Positions 8,383 to 18,000 of a stretch of 33,193 nucleotides of DNA are shown piece after piece; the first letter of the stretch is position 1; each line of letters opens with the position of its first letter. Location of the stretch: assembly GCA_016935615.1 (NCBI GenBank), contig JAFGQO010000132.1, positions 1 to 33,193 on the forward strand. The letters run 5' to 3'. The position numbers were made by a program, and so were the translations under genes. A model generated the notes under the pieces. The model was not told the origin of the DNA. It did no database searches and saw only the letters and a list, made by a program, of their open reading frames with translations. The stretch comes from Bacteroidales bacterium. GTDB lineage: Bacteria > Bacteroidota > Bacteroidia > Bacteroidales > UBA10428.

Positions 8383-9318
8383 TTATGGTTCTTGTATTGT
8401 AAGGTTGGCATTTTTAATGCTGGCATTTAATTCAAAACCTATTAATAATACAAGTGCATTGAAATTCAGCCATAACATCAAGGCAATTAATGCCCCTATA
8501 GAACCAAAAAATCTATTGAACTGCGCAAAATTATTAACAAAGTATGAAAAACCAAGAGAAGCAACAACTGTGAGTATGGTTGCTAAAGTTGATCCGGCAG
8601 AAAAGAACCTCCATTTTGTTTTGCGCTGTGGGGCCAGGTAATACAAAAAGGAAATGCAGAAAAAAGTCAATCCAACAATTACGATCCATTTGCCGATTAT
8701 AAAAAAATAAAAAGTTATATTCATTTGAATATACCCACTACTGCTAAGAATTTCAATAAATATCTTATTTAAAAACATTATCAGTGTAGCGAGCAATATC
8801 AGGGAATAGAAAATAAAAACCAGTACAATTGCTATAAGTCGCTGTGTATACCAGGAGCGGGTTTCAATAGTGTGAAAGGTTGCATTGAAAGCTTCTATCA
8901 TACCGTGAATTCCTTTCTGCGCAAAAAATAAACTGACAAGAAATCCAAACAATGGCAAACCACTTCGTTTTTTAAATATTTCATTCAAGAGTGATTCAAT
9001 AGCGATATAAGAATTTTCCGGCATAATTTCGTCAAACACGTTGAATAGCTCTTGCTGGAAATTTGCGATCGGAAGATATGGAATAAGTGCAATTAAAAAG
9101 ATTATTCCGGGACCTAAAGCCAACATGAAATTAAAGGCGATAGATGTTGCTCTTGTATTTAATGAACCTTTCTGTAATCCCCTGGAAAAGAACCAGATAA
9201 CATCGTACAAAGGTACTTTATCGAATCCTGGCAGAGAAATCTTTCTGAGTTTTTCCCCCAGCCGATGAATCTGTTTATCAAATATCCGGTATGTTCTTTC
9301 GTATGATGGTTTGTCCAT
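8383..9318 (-). CDS. YihY/BrkB family inner-membrane protein
   Basis: A 311-residue polytopic protein of the YihY/BrkB (UPF0761) family. Family marks are ARATSIAFNFMLALGPGIIF in the first membrane region (here RATSIAF at about 57-63), FGFLVSLFFAQKGIHGMIEAFNATF, and the C-terminal FGSIGALIALMLWLNFNALVLLIGFELNA. I count about six membrane segments (roughly 65-85, 120-138, 160-185, 205-228, 240-260, 272-298). An older claim that the family includes RNase BN is not supported for YihY-type members; function is unknown, with transport proposed for some. It begins 6 nt after the nadC stop, so co-transcription is very likely. A soluble N-terminal stretch of about 50 residues is present, as in many Bacteroidota members. 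Confidence 0.9.
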   Translation of the reverse strand: MDKPSYERTYRIFDKQIHRLGEKLRKISLPGFDKVPLYDVIWFFSRGLQKGSLNTRATSIAFNFMLALGPGIIFLIALIPYLPIANFQQELFNVFDEIMPENSYIAIESLLNEIFKKRSGLPLFGFLVSLFFAQKGIHGMIEAFNATFHTIETRSWYTQRLIAIVLVFIFYSLILLATLIMFLNKIFIEILSSSGYIQMNITFYFFIIGKWIVIVGLTFFCISFLYYLAPQRKTKWRFFSAGSTLATILTVVASLGFSYFVNNFAQFNRFFGSIGALIALMLWLNFNALVLLIGFELNASIKNANLTIQEP

Positions 9319-9324
9319 AATAGA

Positions 9325-10173
9325 TCAGAAGTCTAAAGCCTTAAGACTTAAATCAATACTTCCTGTCTGATGTGTAAGGGCACCGATGGAAATAAAATCA
9401 ACACCACATTCGGCATAATCACGCAGATTATGCAAAGTTATTCCCCCAGAAGATTCTATTTTGTATTTGTTGTTTATGATCTTTACGGCATTCCTTGTAT
9501 CTTCGATCGAGAAATTGTCCAGCATAATAAAATCAATACCCCCTACTTTAAGAATTTGCTTTACGTCATTAATGTTTCTGGCTTCAATCTCGATCTTAAG
9601 GTCTAATTTTTTCTTATCCAAATATTTTTTGGTGTTTCTGATGGCATTTTCTATACCTCCTGCAAAATCGATATGATTGTCTTTGATAAGGATCATATCA
9701 TATAAACCCATTCTGTGATTTTCTCCTCCACCATATTTTACTGCTGCTTTATCCAGCATTCGCATTCCGGGAGTTGTTTTCCTGGTATCAAGAATTTTTG
9801 TTTTCAGTCCTTTAAGTCTTTCGACATATTGACTGGTTTGAGTTGCAATACCGCTCATACGCTGCATAATATTTAAAACAAGTCTTTCAGCCTGAAGAAT
9901 GATATGAACTCTGCCTTCCACAAAAAAGGCTATGTCACCATGCTTTACTTTTGATCCGTCTGTGATTTTGTTTTTAAAGAAAATATTTGGATCGAGTTTT
10001 TTAAATATAAGTTCTGCAATTTCAATACCTGCAATTATGCCTTCCTGTTTTACGATCAGTTGAGCTTTACCTGTTGCTTCAGCAGGAATACAGGACAGAG
10101 AAGTATGATCACCGTCTCCGAGATCTTCAATAAGGGCCAGTTCAATTAGTTCTTCAATTAATTTATTCAGCAT
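9325..10173 (-). CDS. nadC: Nicotinate-nucleotide pyrophosphorylase (carboxylating), QPRTase
   Basis: 282 residues, standard for NadC, which converts quinolinate and PRPP to nicotinate mononucleotide, PPi and CO2 in de novo NAD synthesis. Visible are the ALIEDLGDGDHTS N-terminal motif, ERLVLNIMQRMSGIAT, the phosphoribosyl/quinolinate-binding LDTRKTTPGMRMLDKAAV, the GGGENHRMGLYDMILIKDNH block, IEIEARN, MLDNFS and SSGGITLHN, with a terminal ISIGALTHQ. All catalytic Lys, Arg and His positions of these blocks are present. Its ATG overlaps the end of the DUF4783 gene by 11 nt, pointing to translational coupling, and the brkB-type gene follows 6 nt after its stop. No nadA or nadB is in the window. 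Confidence 0.97.
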   Translation of the reverse strand: MLNKLIEELIELALIEDLGDGDHTSLSCIPAEATGKAQLIVKQEGIIAGIEIAELIFKKLDPNIFFKNKITDGSKVKHGDIAFFVEGRVHIILQAERLVLNIMQRMSGIATQTSQYVERLKGLKTKILDTRKTTPGMRMLDKAAVKYGGGENHRMGLYDMILIKDNHIDFAGGIENAIRNTKKYLDKKKLDLKIEIEARNINDVKQILKVGGIDFIMLDNFSIEDTRNAVKIINNKYKIESSGGITLHNLRDYAECGVDFISIGALTHQTGSIDLSLKALDF

Positions 10174-10564
10174 ATTCGTTTTCTATCCTCAATTGATGAA
10201 TAAAGATTTTGGAATTGATTGTTTTCAGTAAAAATGTAATTCTGTATGCTTTTGATGTTGAAGTATACCGGCCAATTGCATATTTTGAAGATTCTTTGCC
10301 ACCTTCATGCAGTATCTTGAATTGCTTGGGTGGATTTTTAGCAAAGAAATCGCGAAGTATAATTTCTGCCTGCGTTTTGCTGTATATTTCTTCTTTTTCA
10401 AAAAAGGTAAGTTCAATTGTTTGATTAAAGTACTGTGATAATTTTGATGCATCGCCCGAAGCAAACGATGCGATAATACCTCCGGGAATATCTCCTGAAA
10501 ATGCTCTCTGACTTATTATGATCAGACATAGGATCAAAAACAGACTTTTTTTCAATTGTTTCAT
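10163..10564 (-). CDS. DUF4783 domain-containing exported protein
   Basis: 133 residues from the ATG at 10564 (MKQLKKSLFL...). The frame continues nine codons further up, but that addition would spoil the signal peptide. A hydrophobic signal (about 7-21, ending near AFS-GDIPGG) suggests periplasmic export. The rest is a DUF4783 domain: GGIIASFASGDASKLSQYFN, TQAEIILRDFF, FKILHEGGKESSKYAIG and LRIENE. By layout this is a small NTF2-like cone fold (inference). The domain is common in Bacteroidota and has no known activity. The last 11 nt overlap the nadC start. A TTTG-N19-TATATTTG promoter lies about 53 nt upstream, so this gene leads the operon. Confidence 0.86.
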   Translation of the reverse strand: MKQLKKSLFLILCLIIISQRAFSGDIPGGIIASFASGDASKLSQYFNQTIELTFFEKEEIYSKTQAEIILRDFFAKNPPKQFKILHEGGKESSKYAIGRYTSTSKAYRITFLLKTINSKIFIHQLRIENEYAE

Positions 10565-10616
10565 AACGAAATGATTTATTACTCTAGTCAAAAATCAAAA
10601 ATCAAACCAAATTAAG

Positions 10617-10647
10617 CAAATATAAATTTACAATCCATTTCTTCAAA
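10617..10647 (-). promoter_or_regulatory. Promoter of the DUF4783-nadC-brkB-pdxH series
   Basis: On the minus strand TTTG (10647-10644) and TATATTTG (10624-10617) are separated by exactly 19 nt, matching the Bacteroidota sigma-ABfr consensus TTTG-N19-21-TAnnTTTG. The DUF4783 ATG lies 53 nt past the -7 box. This is the best promoter match in the window. Confidence 0.65.
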
Positions 10648-10711
10648 CAAAACATTCATGTGGTTTTTTGATATTTTCGTATTCTGAATCGATTGCATCC
10701 ATTCAATTTTA

Positions 10712-10740
10712 TTGAAAAAAGTATGCAGAACGTAGTTTAA
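10712..10740 (+). promoter_or_regulatory. Weak candidate promoter for rlmH and the histidine kinase
   Basis: TTG at 10712-10714, then an 18-nt spacer, then TAGTTTAA at 10733-10740, which differs from TAnnTTTG at two of the six fixed positions. It is placed 24 nt before the preferred rlmH start at 10764. Position is good, sequence match only fair. Confidence 0.25.
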
Positions 10741-10763
10741 TATTAGTTATATTAATGCTTTAC

Positions 10764-11237
10764 ATGAAATTTACATTTTACAATATTGGCAAAACGGATA
10801 AACCATATATTCAGCAGGGTATCGATGATTATTGCCATAGAATAAAACATTTTATTGATTTTTCCATCATTGATATACCTGGTATGAAGTCCTCTCAAAA
10901 CCTGTCAGACGGTTTGATCAAGAAGAAGGAAGGAGAGGCTTTAAAAAAAGTGCTTCATAAGCACGATATTATCGTTTTGCTTGATGAAAAAGGCGAAGAA
11001 ATGAATTCACGACAATTTGCCGTGTGGTTGAATAAATTGCAAATACAAAGTTATAAGCATGTTGCATTTGTTAGTGGAGGAGCATACGGATTTTCGGATG
11101 TTATTCTTAAATTGGCACACTATAAAATCTCTCTATCGAAAATGACATTTACACATCAGATGGTTCGGTTGATATTTACTGAACAATTGTATAGAGCCTG
11201 CACCATTCTAAAAGGCATGAATTATCATAATGATTAA
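10764..11237 (+). CDS. rlmH: 23S rRNA (pseudouridine1915-N3)-methyltransferase
   Basis: A SPOUT-family methyltransferase that methylates pseudouridine 1915 in helix 69 of 23S rRNA on the assembled ribosome, using SAM. The knot region is visible as IVLLDEKGEEMNSRQFA, then AFVSGGAYGFSDVIL, then KMTFTHQMVRLIFTEQLYRACTI, with a C-terminal tail GMNYHND in place of the common G.PYHH(E/D). I start at the ATG at 10764 (MKFTFYNIGK), which aligns with the usual N-terminus; an ATG three codons earlier (10755) is possible. The product is 157 residues, the usual length. The histidine kinase gene follows after 18 nt in the same direction, so it may share this transcript. Confidence 0.95.
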   Translation: MKFTFYNIGKTDKPYIQQGIDDYCHRIKHFIDFSIIDIPGMKSSQNLSDGLIKKKEGEALKKVLHKHDIIVLLDEKGEEMNSRQFAVWLNKLQIQSYKHVAFVSGGAYGFSDVILKLAHYKISLSKMTFTHQMVRLIFTEQLYRACTILKGMNYHND

Positions 11238-11255
11238 CTGAAATACCTTTCTGTT

Positions 11256-14200
11256 ATGATTTCAAAACGGTTGCTTATCATATCCCTGATAATAATTACA
11301 ATTTCTGTTTTATTGGCAAATTTTTCAGGGATATTTGAAAACAAGTTGAGGTATGCTAAAAATGTGCAACAAATACTTCATCAAAAATGCGAGCAGGTTG
11401 AAAAGTATTTTAATAAACTGGATAAATGCGATCAGGAATACAATTATGAGATTATTCAGAAGCTTGATCATGAAGACATCATATTGTTCAGGTATATCAA
11501 CAATCAACTTGTGTATTGGTCATCAAATGCAATTCCTGTATTTGAAAATTATCCCGATACTCTTTTCAATCTTCGCATGATAAAAATTTTCAATTCTTAT
11601 TATCATGTTATTTCTTCCGACAATGATTCTGTCAAAAATGTTGGGTTGATCAGGATCAAAAATCGTTATCCTTACGAGAATGATTTTCTTCCAACCGGAT
11701 TTAATCCTGATTTTCGCCTTCCCCGGGACACAAAAATTAGTTTTCAACCTGAGAATGGGTATGACATTCACGATATGGAAGGCAACTATTTATTTGGTAT
11801 AATACTGCCGGATCGTATGAATGACAAAACCCCACGTTCTGGTATTGCCACTGTATTCCTTTTTCTTGGATTGATCCTTCTGGGATATTACTTATACATA
11901 GTTCTTAAAAATCTAGCTGATAAAAAGAAAAGACTTACAACAATACCGATCGTCATTTTTTTCATCTCTATCCTTCGAATCATTCAGCTTGGTTTAAAAC
12001 TAAACATTGACAGCTTTGCCTTGTTTGATCCGTTTATTTATGCTGATTCATTATTCGTTCCCAGCCTCGGGGATCTTCTGTTAAATTCTTTGTTAATATT
12101 GTTTTATGCCATACTGATTTGCAGGGTTATCGGAGTAAACAATATTCAGGGCAACATTTCAAAAGGCAGACAAACATTCTATTTTGTTTTTTATAATTTG
12201 CTGGCATTGATTTTTTTTATTCATGCTCACTATTTTTTCCACAGCCTTATTTTTAATTCTAATATGTCTTTTCAACCCAATGCAATTGACAGGTTATCAA
12301 TTTATTCATTGATTAGTTTTCTGATCAACGGAATTAATTTTTATGCACTGGGCATTGTTCTGATTTGGGTGATCAAACATACAATTTTGTTGAAATCCGT
12401 TTTTCGGAATCTTCAGGTTTTTTTTATTACATCAGCTCTAATCTTTATTGTTCTCTTTGTTACAGGTTATCCTATTGATTTCATCTCGATTGTTTCCTAT
12501 TTGCTTTTCTTTCTTTTATTTCTCTGGTTTTCTTACAAAAATTACAACCTTTCCGGCTATTCTTTTCTGGTGGTTTTTGTATTATTTTTCTCAGTGTATT
12601 CCTTGCTCTACATTATGCATGAAGCTGGTAAAAAGGAGGATATGATCAGAAAATCCCTTGCTTACAGTCTTACAAATGAGCATGATCCGGTTGCAGAATA
12701 TCTTTTTGAGGAATTGAGTCAGGATATTAAAAATGACACATCAATATCTTCGTATCTAAATCGGAAGAAAATAAATATTGATAAGTTTTACAACTACCTG
12801 AGTAAAAATTATTTTACGGGGTATTGGAACAAATACAATTTACAGATCACGTTATGTGGTCCTACGGATAGTGTTCTGATTGAAATCCCGGATTACCGGT
12901 GGTTCTATTGTTACGGTTTTTTTGATGATATTATCAGTGAAATCGGTTTGGGTTTGCCGGGATCCAGCTTTTATTACCTCGATAATTACACTGGAAGGAT
13001 TAGCTATGTTGGTCGCTTTCCATTTAAAATTGCAGAATTTCCTTATGAAATCACTTTATTTATTGAACTTGACTCTAAAATCACACAAGATCTGTTGGGT
13101 TATCCCGAATTGTTACTTGATCAGAAATTTCACCTTGAAAGGTTGATTGATAAATATTCTTATGCCAAATATTACAAAGGGGACCTGGTTGCGCAGTATG
13201 GTGATTTTAGTTATAGTCTGAGTTCTGAAGTTTTCGGAGATTTAACATCGGAATTTCAAAAGGTCGCACTGGATGGGTATGAACATCTTTTGTACAGTTC
13301 CGAATCAGATAATCTGATTGTAATAAGTCTGCCCAAACCTAAATTTATAGATGTATTAATAGCATTTTCCTATCTGTTTCTTTTTTATTATGTATCCCTT
13401 ATACTGGTTTTTGCCGCGCGTAATTTGAATCAGTCTGAGATCCGCTTTCTTGGAAACCTGAGAAGTAAAATTCAGTTTACCATCATTTCAATACTCTTGG
13501 TTTCACTTATTTTGATTGCTGGCAGTACAATCTGGCTGAACATCAGAAACTACAGAAAATATCAGGATACAGTCCTCCATGAGAAAATTCATTCTATACT
13601 GATCGAACTTACTCATAAACTGGAACTTGAAAATGAATTAACAACCGACTGGCAAACAAATAAATATGATAATCTAAACCAGCTTTTGATAAAATTCTCA
13701 GATGTTTTTTATACAGATATAAATTTATACAATCCAAATGGAGAGCTACTAGCTACATCCCGTTCAGAAATTTTTCAAAGAGGTTTGTTAGGAACAAAAA
13801 TGGATCCGACAGCTTTTTTTAAATTATCGAAGGAAAAAAGAGCCCAATTCATTCATCGGGAAAATATCGGCAATTTATCCTATTTATCGGCATATGCACT
13901 TTTTGAAAACAGTGAAGGCAAACTACTGGCCTATCTGAACCTGCCTTATTTCACCAAGCAGAAAGAATTGCAGGCTTCATTGTCTGCTTTGATTGTCACC
14001 ATTATCAATATATATGTTATTCTGATATTGATAACCATTGTTATTACTATACTGATCTCTGATCAGATTACCCGACCACTTGAACTTTTGCAATTGCGCT
14101 TCAGGGATTTAAAATTGGGCAGCAGATTTGAACAGATTCATTACAAACGGAAGGATGAAATTGCCAATCTTGTGAATGAGTACAACAGGATGGTAATCGA

Positions 14201-14924
14201 ACTTCAACGAAGCATTGAATTATTAGCCCGGTCTGAGCGTGAATCTGCCTGGCGTGAAATGGCAAAACAGATAGCGCATGAAATTAAAAATCCTTTGACG
14301 CCTATGAGGTTAAGCGTACAGCATTTGCAGAAATCTTGGAACGATAAGCATGAAAACCAGGAGGAGTATTTAAAAAATATTACCAATACATTGCTTGAGC
14401 AAATTGATAACCTTTCAGCAATTGCAACGGAATTTTCAAACTTTGCCAAAATGCCTGACGCAAAAATTGAACGTGTTGATCTGATAGAAATACTTAAGAA
14501 ATCCGTTGATCTTTTTAAAGGAGCTGCCCATTATAAGATCTATTTTTCATCAGAGCATTCCGGCATTGAAATCAATGCGGACAGGGAGCAGCTTTCACGT
14601 TTGTTCATGAACATTATTAAAAATGCAATTCAGTCTGTTCCGGATGATAGAATTGGTGAGATAAGAGTAAATGTTGAGAAAAGCTCTCAAAAGGTTATTG
14701 TGCTTATATCTGACAATGGAAGGGGAATACCGGACGAAATAAAGCCAAAATTATTCATGCCCAATTTTACTACAAAAAGCAGTGGAATGGGTTTGGGTTT
14801 GGCCATAGTCAGAAATATCATGGATAACCTGGACGGAGAGATAAGTTTTAAAACCAAACTCAACGAAGGAACTGTTTTTAAGCTTATATTTCCCGTAAAA
14901 ACCGAAAAAAAAATGCGGGAATAA
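11256..14924 (+). CDS. Large multi-pass sensor histidine kinase, NtrY-like catalytic core
   Basis: 1222 residues. Order of parts: transmembrane segment (about 5-24); extracytoplasmic domain (about 25-190); a block of some eight hydrophobic segments (about 196-456); a second extracytoplasmic domain (about 460-690); a segment at about 699-720; a segment at about 740-760; a third, Cache-like-sized extracytoplasmic loop (about 765-905); a segment at about 911-935; a HAMP-like linker; then the kinase. The dimerisation/phosphoacceptor helix reads EMAKQIAHEIKNPLTPMRLS with His1008. The ATP-binding domain has the N box (MNIIKNAIQS, about 1118-1127), DNGRGIP (1153-1159), FMPNFTTKSSGMGLGLAIV and a terminal GTVFKLIFP. 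The HEIKNPLTPMRLS form is typical of NtrY-type kinases. No response regulator is encoded in the window, so its partner is unknown. It lies 18 nt after rlmH, and the adhesin gene starts 93 nt later with its own promoter candidate. Confidence 0.93.
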   Translation: MISKRLLIISLIIITISVLLANFSGIFENKLRYAKNVQQILHQKCEQVEKYFNKLDKCDQEYNYEIIQKLDHEDIILFRYINNQLVYWSSNAIPVFENYPDTLFNLRMIKIFNSYYHVISSDNDSVKNVGLIRIKNRYPYENDFLPTGFNPDFRLPRDTKISFQPENGYDIHDMEGNYLFGIILPDRMNDKTPRSGIATVFLFLGLILLGYYLYIVLKNLADKKKRLTTIPIVIFFISILRIIQLGLKLNIDSFALFDPFIYADSLFVPSLGDLLLNSLLILFYAILICRVIGVNNIQGNISKGRQTFYFVFYNLLALIFFIHAHYFFHSLIFNSNMSFQPNAIDRLSIYSLISFLINGINFYALGIVLIWVIKHTILLKSVFRNLQVFFITSALIFIVLFVTGYPIDFISIVSYLLFFLLFLWFSYKNYNLSGYSFLVVFVLFFSVYSLLYIMHEAGKKEDMIRKSLAYSLTNEHDPVAEYLFEELSQDIKNDTSISSYLNRKKINIDKFYNYLSKNYFTGYWNKYNLQITLCGPTDSVLIEIPDYRWFYCYGFFDDIISEIGLGLPGSSFYYLDNYTGRISYVGRFPFKIAEFPYEITLFIELDSKITQDLLGYPELLLDQKFHLERLIDKYSYAKYYKGDLVAQYGDFSYSLSSEVFGDLTSEFQKVALDGYEHLLYSSESDNLIVISLPKPKFIDVLIAFSYLFLFYYVSLILVFAARNLNQSEIRFLGNLRSKIQFTIISILLVSLILIAGSTIWLNIRNYRKYQDTVLHEKIHSILIELTHKLELENELTTDWQTNKYDNLNQLLIKFSDVFYTDINLYNPNGELLATSRSEIFQRGLLGTKMDPTAFFKLSKEKRAQFIHRENIGNLSYLSAYALFENSEGKLLAYLNLPYFTKQKELQASLSALIVTIINIYVILILITIVITILISDQITRPLELLQLRFRDLKLGSRFEQIHYKRKDEIANLVNEYNRMVIELQRSIELLARSERESAWREMAKQIAHEIKNPLTPMRLSVQHLQKSWNDKHENQEEYLKNITNTLLEQIDNLSAIATEFSNFAKMPDAKIERVDLIEILKKSVDLFKGAAHYKIYFSSEHSGIEINADREQLSRLFMNIIKNAIQSVPDDRIGEIRVNVEKSSQKVIVLISDNGRGIPDEIKPKLFMPNFTTKSSGMGLGLAIVRNIMDNLDGEISFKTKLNEGTVFKLIFPVKTEKKMRE

Positions 14925-14972
14925 GCTAAATCAAAGGAGTTTATCCGTATTGAATTGTTAACATAATGTTTA

Positions 14973-15001
14973 TTTGACCGTATATATAATTTATATATTT
15001 G
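14973..15001 (+). promoter_or_regulatory. Candidate promoter of the adhesin operon
   Basis: TTTG at 14973-14976, a 17-nt spacer, and TATATTTG at 14994-15001, within the 17-23-nt range reported for Flavobacterium-type promoters. The start codon at 15018 is only 16 nt past the -7 box, so the leader would be very short (about 10 nt). AAGGAA at 15003-15008 sits where a ribosome binding site would be. Confidence 0.45.
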
Positions 15002-15017
15002 AAAGGAACTTAAATTT

Positions 15018-18000
15018 TTGAAACTTTTGAAGAAATTTTTAGCCTATATTTTTCTGTTAAGTATAAGTCATTCAGCTATTTCTCAGGTGAATCCTATTGG
15101 CGGTATTATGAATAAGTATTACGAGGTAAATACTGTTGCAGATGATCATATTGACCTTACGGCAGCGCCGGGAGATCTGCATCCCGGCGATAAGGTGATA
15201 TTGATGCAGATGACAGGCGTGGAAGTGCTCCCAGGAGGAGATTTTCCAACAACAAATCTTACCTGGTCTACTTTCAGGAATGGGGGAAGATTTGAAATGC
15301 TGGCGGTGAGAAGTGTCGATGGTGTCAGGGTTGAATTCACAGTGACTATCAATTCTTCAAAATTTACAGGTGCTGAGAAAATACAACTGGTAAAGATCTA
15401 TGAAGCCAATTACGCCACGGTAACCAGTTCTTATCCTGTCTTGGCTCAGGCTTGGAATGGGACCACAGGAGGGGTAATTGCTCTTGTGATATTCAAGAAA
15501 CTTACGCTGGATGATGATATTATAGCGAGCAATGCAGGTTTTTTGGGAGCACTGCCTGAACCCAGTTTCGTTGGCGGATGCAGGGAAAATATAACCGACA
15601 CACTATATTTTGATGATTCAGTGAATGGAATAGCCGGTAAGAAAGGAGAAGGGATTATTATGTCGAGTTTTGGTTCCGTCTATACGAAAGGAACGGGCGC
15701 GGTAATTAACGGGGGAGGCGGGGGTCTTGGCAAATATGCCGGAGGAGCCGGAGGATCTCATTATGGTATCGGAGGAAACGGAGGGAATCAAAGAACGGAA
15801 TGCACAACTTATAAGAATGCGATAGGGGGATTGGCTTTAACAACGAGTTTTTATGGATTTAACAGCAACAGGGTAACCATGGGAGGTGGAGGAGGATCTT
15901 CCGTACAGGATGCAAATCATACAGCTACAAAGGGAGGAAACGGAGGAGGAATCGTAATCGTTATGACCGATACGCTTGAGAATAATAACAACAGTGGTAT
16001 TTATGCATTAGGAGAATCTGTCGGAGGATTGGCAACTGCAGGAGCGGGAGGAGGAGGAGCAGGTGGAGGCATATTGCTGGATGTCAATGTGTTCACAGGC
16101 CCAAATGATTTACACCTGGATGTTCATGGTGGCAACGGAGGTTCCACCGGCGATTCTCTTACGGGAGCCGGCGGAGGTGGAGGAGGAGGCATTATCTGGT
16201 ATTCCGGACCCAGTTTGCCCGGCAATGTTACATATAATATTTCGCGCGGTGAAGGAGGAGAAGCCGAAGAACTGGATCTTGAAGGACTTAACGGAGATCC
16301 GGGGAGTACCCTGGCCAATCTCCAGCTTCCCCTAAACGGATTTCTGTTCAATACAATCGACGGGCCGGATACAATATGTGAAGGGCAAAAGCCACATCTG
16401 ATTAAAGGAAGCATGCCCAGAAGCAAATCCGTGTCATACATATATGAATGGCTTCAGAGCAATGATGACTCAAGCTGGATTCCTGCCAGCGGAACAGGAG
16501 ATATGTTGAGTTTTCAACCCGATGAAATAACCAATACCACTTACTATACCAGGGTCATCCTGGATACCCTCACAGATGATCCGTTTACGCCTCCTGAAAA
16601 ATATGTTTATGATACGGCATTTTCCATCGAAGTATTTGTTTTTCCTTCGATTCTGAACAATACGATTGCTGTTCATGATACGCTATGCTCAGGTCAGAGT
16701 CCTCCTTTTACTTTAACCGGCAGCGATGTGAGCGGCGGAGATGGCTACTATAGTTACAACTGGTATTCCGGAGAGGATGGTATAATAGACTGGGGGAACA
16801 GCATCTCTGCAGATAGTATTTTGATTGAAGGAGATTTGGATGAAACAACGTATTATGCACGTGTGGTTACATCTCATAAAGTATGTATTGATACCAGCAA
16901 TATCGATTCCATTACGGTTTTGGAACCCATAAGCAATAATATCTTTTTACCGATAGCAGATACTGCCATTTGTGAATATACAGATGCAGGTGTTGTTAAG
17001 GCAACAACCTTTGCACAGCTTGGTGGTGGAGATGGCACTTATTCTTTTGCATGGATGGAAAGTTCGAATGATGAAGACTATTCTGTAATTGCAGGAGCTG
17101 TCGGGACGGATTATCCTGCAGGAATTTTGGCAGAAAATATGTACTACAAACGTATTGTGTATTCCGGTACTGATGCGGTTTGTAAAGATACTACCTCACC
17201 TTCGTTTTTTGTTGAGGTTTACAATTCAATCTCTGACAACAGCATAACAGGATCTGCCACACAATATGTTTGTTACAATTCAGAGAAACAGCTTACAGGT
17301 TCAAATCCTTCAGGTGGTAGCGGATCTTATGCTTATAACTGGGAAGAATGGGTTGATGGATCGGGTTGGCAACCAGCTTCCGGAAGTCATACAAATATTC
17401 ATTTTACTTCTCCTCCTCTGGGAGATACAGTATCTTACAGAAGGTTTGTTTCATCAGGACAATATGCACAATGCAAAGATACTTCTTCTGCCGTACTGAT
17501 AGATATTAATCCTTTGCCAACGGGAGATATTGCAGAAAGTATTGATACTTTATGTGCAGGGGATATTCTTACCGTACATTATAGTCTGTCAGGTAACAGG
17601 CCATGGTCAATGACAGTTGGAGGAGGAAATATCAATCATACCGAAACCAATATCTCGGATCCCGAAGGAGATTTCTCCTTTGCAGCTTCAGAGTCTGCAT
17701 CAATCAGGGTTCTTGAGATTGTTGATGACAGCTTATGCCAGGCTGATGAAACGGGTTTTGTAAATGCTGTCGAGCTTACGGCCTTTGAAGTTCCTGTTGC
17801 AGATGCCGGGGATGATGTTGAAACCTGCGGTTTGACAGCGGCTTTATCAGCCAGTCCTTCTGCCGGTTCAGGTTTGTGGTCGGGAGGAAATGCAGTATTT
17901 GATGATCCGATAAGCTCAAATACAAATGTTATTGTTGATGAATATAATGTTTACAATTTTGTCTGGACTGAAACAAACTGGAACTGTATAGATGAAGATG

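Noticed and set aside
10588-10605. Short direct repeat (TCAAAAATCAAAAATCAAA) upstream of the DUF4783 gene
   Set aside because: Only about two and a half AT-rich copies; chance is likely and no function is suggested.
15700-16190. GGA-rich DNA suspected as a tandem repeat or assembly artefact
   Set aside because: Unit sequences vary and the frame is kept for more than 150 codons, so it is coding low complexity.
16124-16441. Antisense open frame with proline runs opposite the adhesin
   Set aside because: The PPPP runs merely mirror the GGA/GGC glycine codons of the real gene.
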